From the NCBI GenBank assembly GCA_028716385.1, contig JAQUPX010000001.1, positions 891,674 to 953,578 on the forward strand: 61,905 nt of DNA, read 5' to 3'. Both the position numbers and the translations under genes were made by a program. The notes below the pieces were generated by a model, which searched no databases, was not told where the DNA came from, and worked only from the letters and a program-made list of their open reading frames with translations. Origin of the DNA: a bacterium (GTDB lineage: Bacteria > Hydrothermota > UBA3073 > JACQXS01 > JAQTXJ01). Positions 33,219 to 41,742 of the stretch are shown here, one piece after another (positions within the stretch are counted from its first letter, which is position 1; each line of letters starts with the position of its first letter).

Positions 33219-36200
33219 ATGATAGAAGCGGAAAAAAATAATCCCGAACCACTTGTCAAATTAGTTGGTACCGTCTCCCCAAATGGTATACAAGAAAAAG
33301 TCGATGCTTTAGATTTCCTTGCCAGGCAAAAACGTTGTGTAATCTTAGGAGAAGCAGGGATTGGAAAAACAACATTAGCTAAACAATATGAGATTGAGTT
33401 AAGAAATAATAAAATTCTACTTTTAAAACTAGCTAATTATGAACCACAAACTGGCATAAACGGTTTATTATTTAAAACAAAAGGAATAAATTTAAATGAG
33501 CTCTTGACAGAATCCAACCAAGAGCTGGTTTTTTTCTTGGATGGGCTTAATGAGATAGGTTTGCCTAATTATAAGGCAGCATGTATAAAGGAAATTCGAG
33601 ACCTTATAAATACTTATCCCGAATATCCCATTTTCATTACTTGCCGGACATATGATTATGAAAATTATTTTCCAGATATTCCTATATTAATCCTTCAGAC
33701 ACTAAATAAAAAACAGATTGAAAATCTTCTGCTTTCAGTAGACTCAAAATTCGTTATTGATTTTTTGTCAAAATTTGGAGGAGCAGTTGACTTGTTGACA
33801 ACCCCATTATATGTAAGATTTTTTATAGAACTATATTATGCACAAGGGAAATTACCGGACAATAGAAGAGAACTTATGGACCAAATTGTCACCTTAAGGC
33901 TTTCAAAGATGATTCGAAACAACTCTCTTGCCGGGGATATCCCATTTTTCTTATATGAAATTGCCTTTTGTCTTCGGGATAATTCGTATGTTGTAGCGGA
34001 TGTTAGTTTTGTACAAGAAAAACTATTTCAATTCTTTGACTCAAGGGGCGGCAAAAGTATTTTAGGATATGATAAAGAAGTTTTATGGAAGGGGCTTATT
34101 GATTCAATGATGATTATTGAAGAAAAACAAAAGATAATGTTTGTTCACGAAACATGGCAAGAATATTTTGCATCAGTTAAATTGGCACAATTATTAAAGA
34201 CGGGCTTGGATAATGATAGGTTTTTGAGAGATGCTTGGTGGCATGATTGCATTCTTTATGTATTTCCTTATCTAGAGGAGAACGAAGTAAGATCAATTTT
34301 ATTAAAAGCCTCTAATTACGGCAATAGAGAATTAATAATAGGTTATGCATTACGTAAAGAGGCAGGGGTTACAGCAAACAATATCGCTAGAAAAATGGTA
34401 GAATTAATGCTTGAATCTCAAGAAGAACAATATCGAATTAGGGGGGTAAAACTACTAGAATTAGCAGGAGTAGAAGCATGGTCAATTCGGAAACTCTTAC
34501 ATATCATGAGCGATGAACAAGAAAAAAGACTTCCAATATGGGAAAGCGAGTCTTTTTTTGATAAAATGGGTGGTGGTTGGGGGATGGGAATAGAACATGA
34601 AGCAGGACGCATCCTTTCAAATATTGCATGGTACTTTCAATTACCAAGAGATGTAGTTGATGTAATTTTAGATACAAAAGATTTATTTCCCCTTGCTCGT
34701 GCAGAGGCTACAAAACTATTACATGGAGCCATTGGTGTTTTATCGGAGGAACAATTAATAAATGTGTTGGAAAAACAGGCAAAAGACCCAAGGTGGATAG
34801 TTAAGTCAAGTGTTGTAGATGTTTTAGAATGTTTGATAAGAGAAATACAGAATGAAAAAATTAAAGATAAAGTAATTAAAATATTGGAAGCACTTTCTGA
34901 GAATCCTTATCTTATAGTAGGAGAAAGAGCAGGAGTAATATTATTTCGAATAGGACATTGGCACCCCGATGATGGATGGCTTGATAAGGAAGTAGAAAAA
35001 ATTATTACAGATGCAAAAAAAGCAATTCAAAATAAAGATTATGAATTTGGATATTACTTGGTAAGTAGACGTTTTGAACCTTTTGAACCTATTAGTGATG
35101 CAAATTGTGAAGCGTGGAATAAACTTACTATAGACGAATTGAGATGCCTTCTTCGATTAACTATTGATAATATAATTGATAATTGTGAGAAAATAGAATT
35201 GGTCAAGGAAGAATTAGAAAAAACAGATAACCTTGAGAAACGTAGAGAAATTCTTGATATGTATCCACAAATATCTTGGGATATTTCACCTATAGTAAAT
35301 GTTTTCTCCGATATTGCCAACGAAGATGACTTGAAACGGTTTAATAAACTTTTGAGAAATCCTCCTTGTAATAAAAGTTTTCCGCAAGATCAAGCGAGAA
35401 CCGTTAGCGCTGCAGTAGAAGGTATTGTAAAAATAGGGACACATAAATGTAAAGAGATATTTTTAGATGTCGCAACAAATGAAAAAAAACTCTTATCGGT
35501 TGTTTATGCCGGGTTGGGGTTATATCTTGGTTTTTATGATAATAAATGGCAAGAAATTCCGGAAATTTACAATCTGCTCGCTCAAAGATTATTAGATTCA
35601 ATACCCTATGAAGCCCTAAATATTCTAAAAGAAATTTCAATAGGTTATTCTTTTAAAAATAGAGATTTTCTTTTAGATAGTTTTTATCGGAAACTTGGTG
35701 TTAATAACATTAGAACTATGGCTCTTAAGGTATTAGACAAAACACCTAAACTTGGACTTGAGTTTTTGCAAAAATTCAGTAAAGCAGAAGATATTCCCAA
35801 AATTCGTGAGATACTCTGTAACCCAGAAAAATATAGTATTTATGAATTGGCAAAAAAAACCTTAAAAATAATTGAACCTGAAACGCTAGGAAAAAATGTA
35901 CCTTATGAGAAAGAGTTAAGAGAAGAGGTTGAAGCGTCGATAAAACAAATTGAAATGAAACTGCGTTGTTTAATTAGAGTTAATTATGAACGATACTGGA
36001 AATATAATTGGGAAGAACAAGTTCGTAAAAATTTAAGTAAAGAAACGCTGGACAAAGCAGATGAAAGGATTAAAAAAGAGGCTCAAATTGCGCCATCAGA
36101 CGTAACAATTCTTGACTATATTGATTTTGGGGATCATCTTATTCTAATTAACAAGGAGTGGACTTTATTTGAGAAAAGCCTCAAATGTAGGAAAAATTTT

Positions 36201-36326
36201 AATAAGCAAATGGAAATTATTATTCCTATTCGGCATCCTGTTGTAGCACATCATAGACCAGTAGAGACTACACGGCTTGAAAAAGCAAAATCTTCTTGTG
36301 AAGAGATACTTGCGTTACTGAAATGA
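33219..36326 (+). CDS. NACHT (STAND) NTPase with HEAT-like repeats and C-terminal HEPN domain
   Basis: A 1035-residue signal-transducing NTPase. The NACHT core has Walker A GEAGIGKTT (44-52), Walker B LVFFLDGLNE (103-112), sensor IFITCRTYDYE and the winged-helix-end HETWQEYFASVKLAQLL (about 306-322). A long alpha-helical region of HEAT-like repeats follows (about 390-900), likely the sensor. The last 90 residues, LDYIDFGDHLILINKEW to the end, match the Swt1-type HEPN style and contain R1005-x5-H1011 (RHPVVAH), the RNase signature. Bacterial NACHT proteins protect against phage; here a HEPN nuclease would be the effector. No effector sits at the N-terminus. It is convergent with another HEPN gene. 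Confidence 0.85.
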   Translation: MIEAEKNNPEPLVKLVGTVSPNGIQEKVDALDFLARQKRCVILGEAGIGKTTLAKQYEIELRNNKILLLKLANYEPQTGINGLLFKTKGINLNELLTESNQELVFFLDGLNEIGLPNYKAACIKEIRDLINTYPEYPIFITCRTYDYENYFPDIPILILQTLNKKQIENLLLSVDSKFVIDFLSKFGGAVDLLTTPLYVRFFIELYYAQGKLPDNRRELMDQIVTLRLSKMIRNNSLAGDIPFFLYEIAFCLRDNSYVVADVSFVQEKLFQFFDSRGGKSILGYDKEVLWKGLIDSMMIIEEKQKIMFVHETWQEYFASVKLAQLLKTGLDNDRFLRDAWWHDCILYVFPYLEENEVRSILLKASNYGNRELIIGYALRKEAGVTANNIARKMVELMLESQEEQYRIRGVKLLELAGVEAWSIRKLLHIMSDEQEKRLPIWESESFFDKMGGGWGMGIEHEAGRILSNIAWYFQLPRDVVDVILDTKDLFPLARAEATKLLHGAIGVLSEEQLINVLEKQAKDPRWIVKSSVVDVLECLIREIQNEKIKDKVIKILEALSENPYLIVGERAGVILFRIGHWHPDDGWLDKEVEKIITDAKKAIQNKDYEFGYYLVSRRFEPFEPISDANCEAWNKLTIDELRCLLRLTIDNIIDNCEKIELVKEELEKTDNLEKRREILDMYPQISWDISPIVNVFSDIANEDDLKRFNKLLRNPPCNKSFPQDQARTVSAAVEGIVKIGTHKCKEIFLDVATNEKKLLSVVYAGLGLYLGFYDNKWQEIPEIYNLLAQRLLDSIPYEALNILKEISIGYSFKNRDFLLDSFYRKLGVNNIRTMALKVLDKTPKLGLEFLQKFSKAEDIPKIREILCNPEKYSIYELAKKTLKIIEPETLGKNVPYEKELREEVEASIKQIEMKLRCLIRVNYERYWKYNWEEQVRKNLSKETLDKADERIKKEAQIAPSDVTILDYIDFGDHLILINKEWTLFEKSLKCRKNFNKQMEIIIPIRHPVVAHHRPVETTRLEKAKSSCEEILALLK

Positions 36327-36380
36327 TTTGAGTTTTACGCTTTTTACCTTGTAGCAACGATCTCAGTAATTGAAGTAACT

Positions 36381-37106
36381 TCAATTTTTAGAAGAAGACT
36401 GAATCTTTTTAAGAACTCCTTGCCCTTCTTTAGTTAGTTTAAAATGACCAATCATATCTACACCTGAATGTAATTCCAAATATGCGTCTAATTCATCGTC
36501 TTCTTCCATTAATTCACTAGAATACTCTATTAATCCTAAATCAAATATTGCTTGATACTGGTTATCGGAATATCCTATTTTTGCCAAGTCTTCAAACATC
36601 CCATCAAAAGTTTCCCATGGAAGATTTTGAGTAGATAAGAAAGAAAGTAACTCCGATAGTTGTAATTCGTTTTTAAAAATTCCTTTCTTGATAAGTCCCT
36701 CTATGCCTCCTATTTCTGCAAGGCTAATTGGAGAAGCATCGATTAGATCTAAAAGCTCACTTGCTATTACCATAATTCTTACACAAATTACTTTATCAAT
36801 TTCGCATTTTTCATGAGCCAAAGGATTTCTATAAAAAGAAAATATGCTTTCAAATAATTTTTGTGCTTTTTCTTGTCTTTCTTTCCCAAAAGGGATTTTT
36901 AACTTTATAGCTTTTATTTCAGAGCCAAAAGCATATTCGATAGACTTATGGGCAGATAAATTTTCTGTTCCCGCTTTTTCTTTTATTGCGACTTCTACTT
37001 GTTGCATTGATTCAAATGCAGCATGAGAGAAATGCCCGTCATCATATAAGGGCATACAATTATCTTTTATCCTTTGGTGAAGGATTTCTTTCAATTCTAA
37101 TTCCAT
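36381..37106 (-). CDS. HEPN-type protein, Ymh/TIGR02391-like
   Basis: A 241-residue cytoplasmic protein. The N-terminal domain (DGHFSHAAFESMQQVEVAIKEKAG, then FGKERQEKAQKLFESIFSFY, RNPLAHEK) matches the Ymh/TIGR02391 family. The RNPLAH gives the R-x4-H motif of HEPN RNases near residue 92. A second helical domain, residues 125-241, includes DMIGHFKLTKEGQGVLKKI, which resembles a winged helix. Ymh-type genes are frequent in defence and mobile-element settings. It is convergent with the NACHT-HEPN gene (54 bases between stops) and downstream of the DUF4145 gene on the same strand. Confidence 0.75.
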   Translation of the reverse strand: MELELKEILHQRIKDNCMPLYDDGHFSHAAFESMQQVEVAIKEKAGTENLSAHKSIEYAFGSEIKAIKLKIPFGKERQEKAQKLFESIFSFYRNPLAHEKCEIDKVICVRIMVIASELLDLIDASPISLAEIGGIEGLIKKGIFKNELQLSELLSFLSTQNLPWETFDGMFEDLAKIGYSDNQYQAIFDLGLIEYSSELMEEDDELDAYLELHSGVDMIGHFKLTKEGQGVLKKIQSSSKN

Positions 37107-37215
37107 TATTGTTTAGCTTGGAATTCCTTTATTTTTTGAATTTACTTATCAGGGTTATAATTAACCTATAGTTTTTTACTTAGTTCATTAATTTTATATC
37201 AGAGAAAAAATGCCA

Positions 37216-37836
37216 CTATTTCTTAAGTTTTTCTTTTCTTTCCATAAATTTTTTAAATTTATTGGTTAAAACAAAAATATAATCACAGATTGCATTTACA
37301 AAATCTAGAAGATCTTTAGCATCTTCTTTAGATATGTGCTCATCTGTAGCATGTGCTCCTATATTGCGATGTGTTCTAAGTTCTTGCCCCCATTCATAAA
37401 TTCTTTTGTCAATAACCTGTTTATCTAATAACTCTTTTAATCCACCTGCTAATATTTTGTTTTTAATACCCTGCACAGAACAAATACTCTCCAATGCTCT
37501 GCCACACATTACAGCACAGGCATCATATGCCCCACAACTATAGCACTTCTCTGCTTCTTCTAATGAATTACGAACCAATACAGGAATATTTCCACTAATA
37601 TGTTTTTCTGGGGATGGCCATAATCTTGTGGGCTTACCCCACTCCGACTTATCTGTTGCTACTTCATAGAGAGTTTGTCCAGATACCAGCGCATTTTTAC
37701 AGACAGGGCATTCTAACAAAACGACTTTGAATGGAAGGTCGTCAATTGAGCCTTTTGATTCATGCTTTCCTAAAATCGTACCCGCTACTTTTGCTTTACA
37801 ATAAGAACATTCGATAATTACTTGAGATTCTTTCAT
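37216..37836 (-). CDS. Zinc-ribbon plus DUF4145 (HEPN-like) protein
   Basis: About 206 residues. The N-terminus has two Cys pairs (ECSYCKAK and ECPVCKNA), a probable zinc ribbon. The C-terminal DUF4145 domain reads CYSCGAYDACAVMCGRALESI, then LRTHRNIGAHATDE, giving R-x4-H of HEPN nucleases, and ends in a Lys-rich tail. DUF4145 proteins accompany restriction-modification and toxin-antitoxin loci. No start has a ribosome-binding site: GTG 37857, ATG 37851 and ATG 37836 are all possible, and a TTGACA lies just upstream. It heads the left part of the defence-like island. Confidence 0.75.
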   Translation of the reverse strand: MKESQVIIECSYCKAKVAGTILGKHESKGSIDDLPFKVVLLECPVCKNALVSGQTLYEVATDKSEWGKPTRLWPSPEKHISGNIPVLVRNSLEEAEKCYSCGAYDACAVMCGRALESICSVQGIKNKILAGGLKELLDKQVIDKRIYEWGQELRTHRNIGAHATDEHISKEDAKDLLDFVNAICDYIFVLTNKFKKFMERKEKLKK

Positions 37837-38164
37837 TTTATATATTGTCATATACACTATAAAAATGTCAAGATTTTTTCAAAAAGTATAGAGTAAATAA
37901 TCAAAACTCGTGATAAAATGAGACTACTGAAGTGTCAGAAACACACCGGACAGGGTCCACTCAGTTTTGTCCCATTCCTGATTTCTGGGGGATAAAATTA
38001 ATGAAACCACAATCGGGTACTGCCATCAGACAGTTCTGGTATAAATAGTTTGTGCTAGGGAAGAGACTTTATTTCTAGAGATCAAAATTTAAGATTTATC
38101 TTAGAAAATTAATTGACCAAGGGAAATACAAATATATTGATAATTATTAAAAGCAACACATTTT
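37837..38164. other. Intergenic spacer in the defence-like island
   Basis: About 300 bases with no gene. It contains GGGGGATAAAATTAATG near 37987, similar to the GGGGATAAAA phrase of the repeats at 50150, 56605 and 59596. A minus-strand TTGACA lies just upstream of the DUF4145 gene. Confidence 0.4.
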
Positions 38165-38701
38165 TTAATTAACTGTTCTATGTAGTGTTAAGCTTAGTAT
38201 CTTATTTATCATTAGCTTTACTAAATCTTGAGTTCGTATTAAGTTTAATATCTCATCCCTTGTAATTAAAATTATTTTTATTCTATCTCTAGTTAACGCA
38301 TTAAGAATTTCACTGTGTGCATTGCTTATGCCATTTGAGGCTCCCGTAATTCCACTAAGTGAAACTAATATACCATGGTTTGACCCCCTATCTTGTAATT
38401 TTCTTACAAACCAACCTACATCCATACTACCGATTGGAGTAGAAGTATTTTTGCATTCAATGATTATAACTGAATCTAAAAAAGAGATGTCTGATTTATT
38501 CTGTAAATTCCAAAATGCAATATCAATTTCGTGAGCCCTTGGAGTATCAAGTATATTTTTTTCAATAAAAGAAACCCCAGGTATTTTCTCAAATATATAA
38601 CACATTAATTCCTCGAGTTTGGCTCCCTTTTCATCAGCAGTTCCAACTGTATCAGACTGATTAAGAAGTTTTATTATTATTTTTTTTGAGTATATGGCCA
38701 T
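38165..38701 (-). CDS. Mrr-like PD-(D/E)XK restriction endonuclease domain protein
   Basis: A 178-residue protein consisting mainly of one nuclease domain: KGAKLEELMCYIFEKIPG (helix with the first acidic residue), AHEIDIAFWN (Asp), then VIIIECKN (the E-x-K). All catalytic positions of the Mrr/RE_Mrr type are present. GSMDVGWFVRKLQDRGSNHGI is the usual following helix. These enzymes cut DNA, often modified or foreign. It has no separate recognition domain. The ATG follows directly on the TAA of the TIR-fusion gene (TAAATG), so the two are translationally coupled and probably form one system. Confidence 0.8.
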   Translation of the reverse strand: MAIYSKKIIIKLLNQSDTVGTADEKGAKLEELMCYIFEKIPGVSFIEKNILDTPRAHEIDIAFWNLQNKSDISFLDSVIIIECKNTSTPIGSMDVGWFVRKLQDRGSNHGILVSLSGITGASNGISNAHSEILNALTRDRIKIILITRDEILNLIRTQDLVKLMINKILSLTLHRTVN

Positions 38702-39601
38702 TTAATCTATTATCCCGTGAACCATTTTGTTGCGTGTTCTGAGAATAATTTCATCAAAATTTTTACTTGATAATTCTCGAACAAAATCTTCTATATCAAA
38801 TCTCAGAATCAAAGGACTCAAAGAATAATTCTCATAAAATCTCTTTTCGTTTTTATCAAGATAAAACAAAATACCTGCTTTAGCATCAGTTTTCTCTATA
38901 TATTTTTGAATTCGCTTTTCTGAATTATAAATCTTTTGAGGAGATAGTTGACCATATTCAACCTCTATAAAAATTGGATTTCCAATAGAGAAATTAACAC
39001 TATTAACCCATATGGCGAAATCTGCGCCTTTGTCTCCTATAGAATATTGCTTAGAGACGAATTGTAACTTTAGTTCATTGAAGATTTCTCCTGTAAGATT
39101 GCCTAATTCAACTCCAGACCCTTTTTCCCTTATCAATTGTAATTTTGTTATATAATTATGAAAAATATCTGTTTTTTCCCCAGAAAGACTTGTTTTCTTA
39201 TTTTTCTGTTTAAAATATTTTTTGTTTGTAACTACCTCATTAGTAAATTTCGAGATAGAAATATTAAGCAATTGATTATCTTGCAAAGATGTTTCAAGAT
39301 GAACATGGTTTTGTAAATAAGAAGGCATTTTAAAGTTTTTATCTATAATTATAAAAAGGGGTTTTTCTATCCCTTCACATATCCCAATCTCATAATAGAC
39401 ATAGGAACAATTTTCTGAAAGAATTGCTATTACAAAATCTGCTTCTTTTATTTTTCTTCTTAATTCTTTTTCTACAACCATTCCCGACTGAATATCATAC
39501 ATGTCAAAGACAATTATTCCGTTATTTTGTAGAATTTTTCTTAAAACTTTGGTATCTGTCTCTGCAGATGCCGAAATAAAACATTTTAATTTTCTAACCA
39601 T
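38702..39601 (-). CDS. TIR-like domain fused to a PD-(D/E)XK-like domain
   Basis: A 299-residue fusion. Residues 1 to about 115 are TIR-like: KCFISASAETD, then ADFVIAILSENCSYVYYEIG with the candidate catalytic E71. TIR domains of defence systems cleave NAD+ or make signal nucleotides. Residues about 150-299 look like a restriction-endonuclease fold: GNLTGEIFNELKLQF, KGADFAIWVN (Asp) and PIFIEVEYGQLS. The third motif is E-V-E where E-x-K is expected, so nuclease activity is doubtful and a binding role possible. AGGGAGAAC precedes the ATG. It is directly coupled to the Mrr-like gene. Confidence 0.72.
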   Translation of the reverse strand: MVRKLKCFISASAETDTKVLRKILQNNGIIVFDMYDIQSGMVVEKELRRKIKEADFVIAILSENCSYVYYEIGICEGIEKPLFIIIDKNFKMPSYLQNHVHLETSLQDNQLLNISISKFTNEVVTNKKYFKQKNKKTSLSGEKTDIFHNYITKLQLIREKGSGVELGNLTGEIFNELKLQFVSKQYSIGDKGADFAIWVNSVNFSIGNPIFIEVEYGQLSPQKIYNSEKRIQKYIEKTDAKAGILFYLDKNEKRFYENYSLSPLILRFDIEDFVRELSSKNFDEIILRTRNKMVHGIID

Positions 39602-39660
39602 TTTAAGTTCTCCCTTTCCCTAATTAACTTTTACAAAAAACTGTTTAAAAAACACATCCT

Positions 39661-40557
39661 TTATTTCATAGCCTTCTCTAGACAAATGGTGACATCTTGA
39701 ATCAGAGTATCAATTGCTTTAGCATTCCCTATTAAACCAATGAATGTCTTTTTGGAACTCCCGTAAGCTCCTTTTTTGCCTTCATAAATACCCCCATTCT
39801 CTTTTTCAAAGATTAACGGATCCCATTTGTCACTTATCCCATAAGCAACGTTAAATTTAAGAGGGAATCTATAATCAGGTATTTTCCACTTCCAGTCAGT
39901 AGGATTAAAAGATAATTCAAATTCTTCTATTTGCTCCGCAATCATCTTCTTCTGAATTTCTTTTTCAAAAGAATAATATCTGTCTATAGCTTCTCTTATT
40001 TCACTCATTTTATCTACACCAATATCAAGGTATAAATATTTCACAACATCCTCTATTTTTTCTTTGAAATCCGCCTTACCTTTTATCTCAGAGAAAGCAT
40101 CATATTGGACAATTAAGATCCCACTGAGATCAATGGGATAATTCTTCTTCAATTCTTCCGCATATTTGGGGTTATTCAATAGAATTACCTCTTTCCCGAA
40201 TCCAAAAGCTAATCCTACTTCAAGCATAACATTTGGATTCCTTTCTGTTATATCAAATACAGAAAAATCTGTCTCTTGAATTTCTTTACAAACCTTACAA
40301 AGTATAACACCTTTTTTTTGAGTTTCTTCAGGATATAAAGGATTGAGGGCTAATTGTTTTGCAACTTCATTTATACTTTCTTTGAGATCCTTTATATATT
40401 GAGGCTTGAATGGAAAACCTACAAAAAAAGTCCTCGATTTTAAATCCAATTTTTCTGGACAAAAACCATGATGTATTAAACATCTCTTCGGTAAACAATC
40501 CTCATACTTTGTTATACCCATTGTATCTTTTATACTTATTTTATAATTTTCTATCAA
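39661..40557 (-). CDS. TIR/nucleoside deoxyribosyltransferase-like protein
   Basis: A 298-residue protein that begins at TTG 40557 or ATG 40521; neither has a good ribosome-binding site. The core, RTFFVGFPFKPQYIKDLKES, then KEIQETDFSVFDITERN and PNVMLEVGLAFGFGKEVILL, has the layout of TIR-like and nucleoside 2-deoxyribosyltransferase-like domains, with the Glu of MLEVG as candidate catalytic residue. Cys/His clusters (CLPKRCLIHHGFC and CKVC) may bind metal. The C-terminal 130 residues are unassigned. Relatives act as NAD+-cleaving or nucleotide-sensing effectors in CBASS-like defence. It lies between a zinc-ribbon gene and the TIR-nuclease pair. Confidence 0.7.
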   Translation of the reverse strand: MIENYKISIKDTMGITKYEDCLPKRCLIHHGFCPEKLDLKSRTFFVGFPFKPQYIKDLKESINEVAKQLALNPLYPEETQKKGVILCKVCKEIQETDFSVFDITERNPNVMLEVGLAFGFGKEVILLNNPKYAEELKKNYPIDLSGILIVQYDAFSEIKGKADFKEKIEDVVKYLYLDIGVDKMSEIREAIDRYYSFEKEIQKKMIAEQIEEFELSFNPTDWKWKIPDYRFPLKFNVAYGISDKWDPLIFEKENGGIYEGKKGAYGSSKKTFIGLIGNAKAIDTLIQDVTICLEKAMK

Positions 40558-40588
40558 GAAGTCAATTTTTTTTTCGCAACCTACAATT

Positions 40589-40768
40589 TTATTCCCCCAA
40601 AACCTCTTTAATTTTCTTTACATCAATCCTCTTCAGTTTCGTCTCCGCCTGACAAACCGAACATTTATGTAGAGAATATTGTCCCGGGTCTCGTATGCAA
40701 TCTTTTATCCAATCTATATTATTTCCTATTTTCTGGTCTTTACAGTTTTTGCACTGGATTATAACCAT
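40589..40768 (-). CDS. Small zinc-ribbon protein
   Basis: About 59 residues from ATG 40768 (weak AGAGA upstream); ATG 40828 would add 20 residues with no features. It has two Cys pairs, IQCKNCKDQK and HKCSVCQAE, spaced about 30 residues apart as in a single zinc ribbon, followed by a basic helix. It ends 32 bases before the TTG of the TIR-like gene and appears to be the first gene of the leftward island. It may be a regulator or an accessory protein of that system. Confidence 0.55.
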   Translation of the reverse strand: MVIIQCKNCKDQKIGNNIDWIKDCIRDPGQYSLHKCSVCQAETKLKRIDVKKIKEVLGE

Positions 40769-40883
40769 TCTATTCTCTTCGTGTGTTCCTTTTTGGATGT
40801 CTGTTAAGGTAATGAAGTTAATAAACATAAGAGGATTTTAGAGTTATTTTTAATACTTGGCAAGAGGAAAAAGTATTGTTCAA

Positions 40884-41729
40884 TCAATTCTTAACGCAGC
40901 GGATGCTAAAACCATACTTCTTGTTGTAGCCCTTACGGTACACATTAGCGTAATCGTAGTACATGAGACGGCTCCATGCGTAAGTAGCATTGAACTCCGT
41001 AGCTGACCACCAGTATCCACCGTTTCCTATAACGCCGAACGCACCATTATTGTCGCCGCGATGACCACCCGGAAGTGCCGAAAAACCACTTTTGTTGGTT
41101 GCGCCGGTATTTGGACTCCACCAAAGCGTTGTGCAATTTTCTTTCAATTTCCCACCCGCTATATCTTCTCCACCTAAACAGTTGGTAAGAATTGTCCACT
41201 CATCGTCAGTAGGTATGTGCCATCCTTCGGGGGCTAAACCGCGTGGGTCGTTTACTGCATACCAGTTATATAATTTGCCATAAGTTTTCCCATTTTCCAC
41301 ATTGTTTTCATAATAACACCATGCACCTGTTGTTAAATTTATCCATTCTTTTGCGGCTTGCACTTGTGGTACAGTATCACCATTGCGGTAATGACTTACA
41401 TTCAGATTTTCTGCCATCCATACCTGTTCGCCTATCTTTATCGTTTTATAGGTATTCCCTTCTTTATCATCAGTTTTATAAGTATAACGATGTAATACAA
41501 TTCCACACAGAACAATTAGAATTAATATACAGATTGTTATGTATAATCTTTTTTTACCCAATGGAATTTTATCTTTAATTTCTATTTTACTTTCAGTTGC
41601 CTTATGAGAAAGTGGTTCTATCTGTTTTATCTTTTCTGCATCTTGTTTTGGAACAGACATTTCCTTCCCACAACCCATACAAAACTTTGCATTATCTGGA
41701 TTATCTTTTCCGCAATAAATACAATACAT
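40884..41729 (-). CDS. Zinc-ribbon, membrane-anchored FISUMP protein (variable C-terminus)
   Basis: A 281-residue protein in three parts. Residues 1-20 form a zinc ribbon (C3-x2-C6, C17-x2-C20). A linker and one membrane helix (about 62-82, LYITICILILIVLCGIVL) follow. An outer FISUMP domain (Fib_succ_major, C-type-lectin-like) completes it: VWMAENLNVSHYRNG, LYNWYAV, PEGWHIPTDDEWTIL, GFSALPGG, GYWWSATE, SIRCVKN. The last 50 codons before GFSIRCVKN differ strongly from those of the paralogue at 60268-61584 although the sequence on both sides is nearly the same. This is the mark of a hypervariable ligand-binding face (see findings). It is probably a surface receptor. Confidence 0.85.
   Translation of the reverse strand: MYCIYCGKDNPDNAKFCMGCGKEMSVPKQDAEKIKQIEPLSHKATESKIEIKDKIPLGKKRLYITICILILIVLCGIVLHRYTYKTDDKEGNTYKTIKIGEQVWMAENLNVSHYRNGDTVPQVQAAKEWINLTTGAWCYYENNVENGKTYGKLYNWYAVNDPRGLAPEGWHIPTDDEWTILTNCLGGEDIAGGKLKENCTTLWWSPNTGATNKSGFSALPGGHRGDNNGAFGVIGNGGYWWSATEFNATYAWSRLMYYDYANVYRKGYNKKYGFSIRCVKN
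40914..41063 (-). other. Putative DGR-type variable region 1
   Basis: Fifty codons between the conserved PGG and GFS segments of the FISUMP domain. Compared with the second copy (60298-60444), 36 of 49 aligned codons differ and 32 change the residue. In the 27 codons just upstream only 2 residues differ. Invariant codons are mostly poor in A, and most variable codons are of NNC/NNT form. Confidence 0.6.
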
Positions 41730-41742
41730 AGTTATTTATTAA

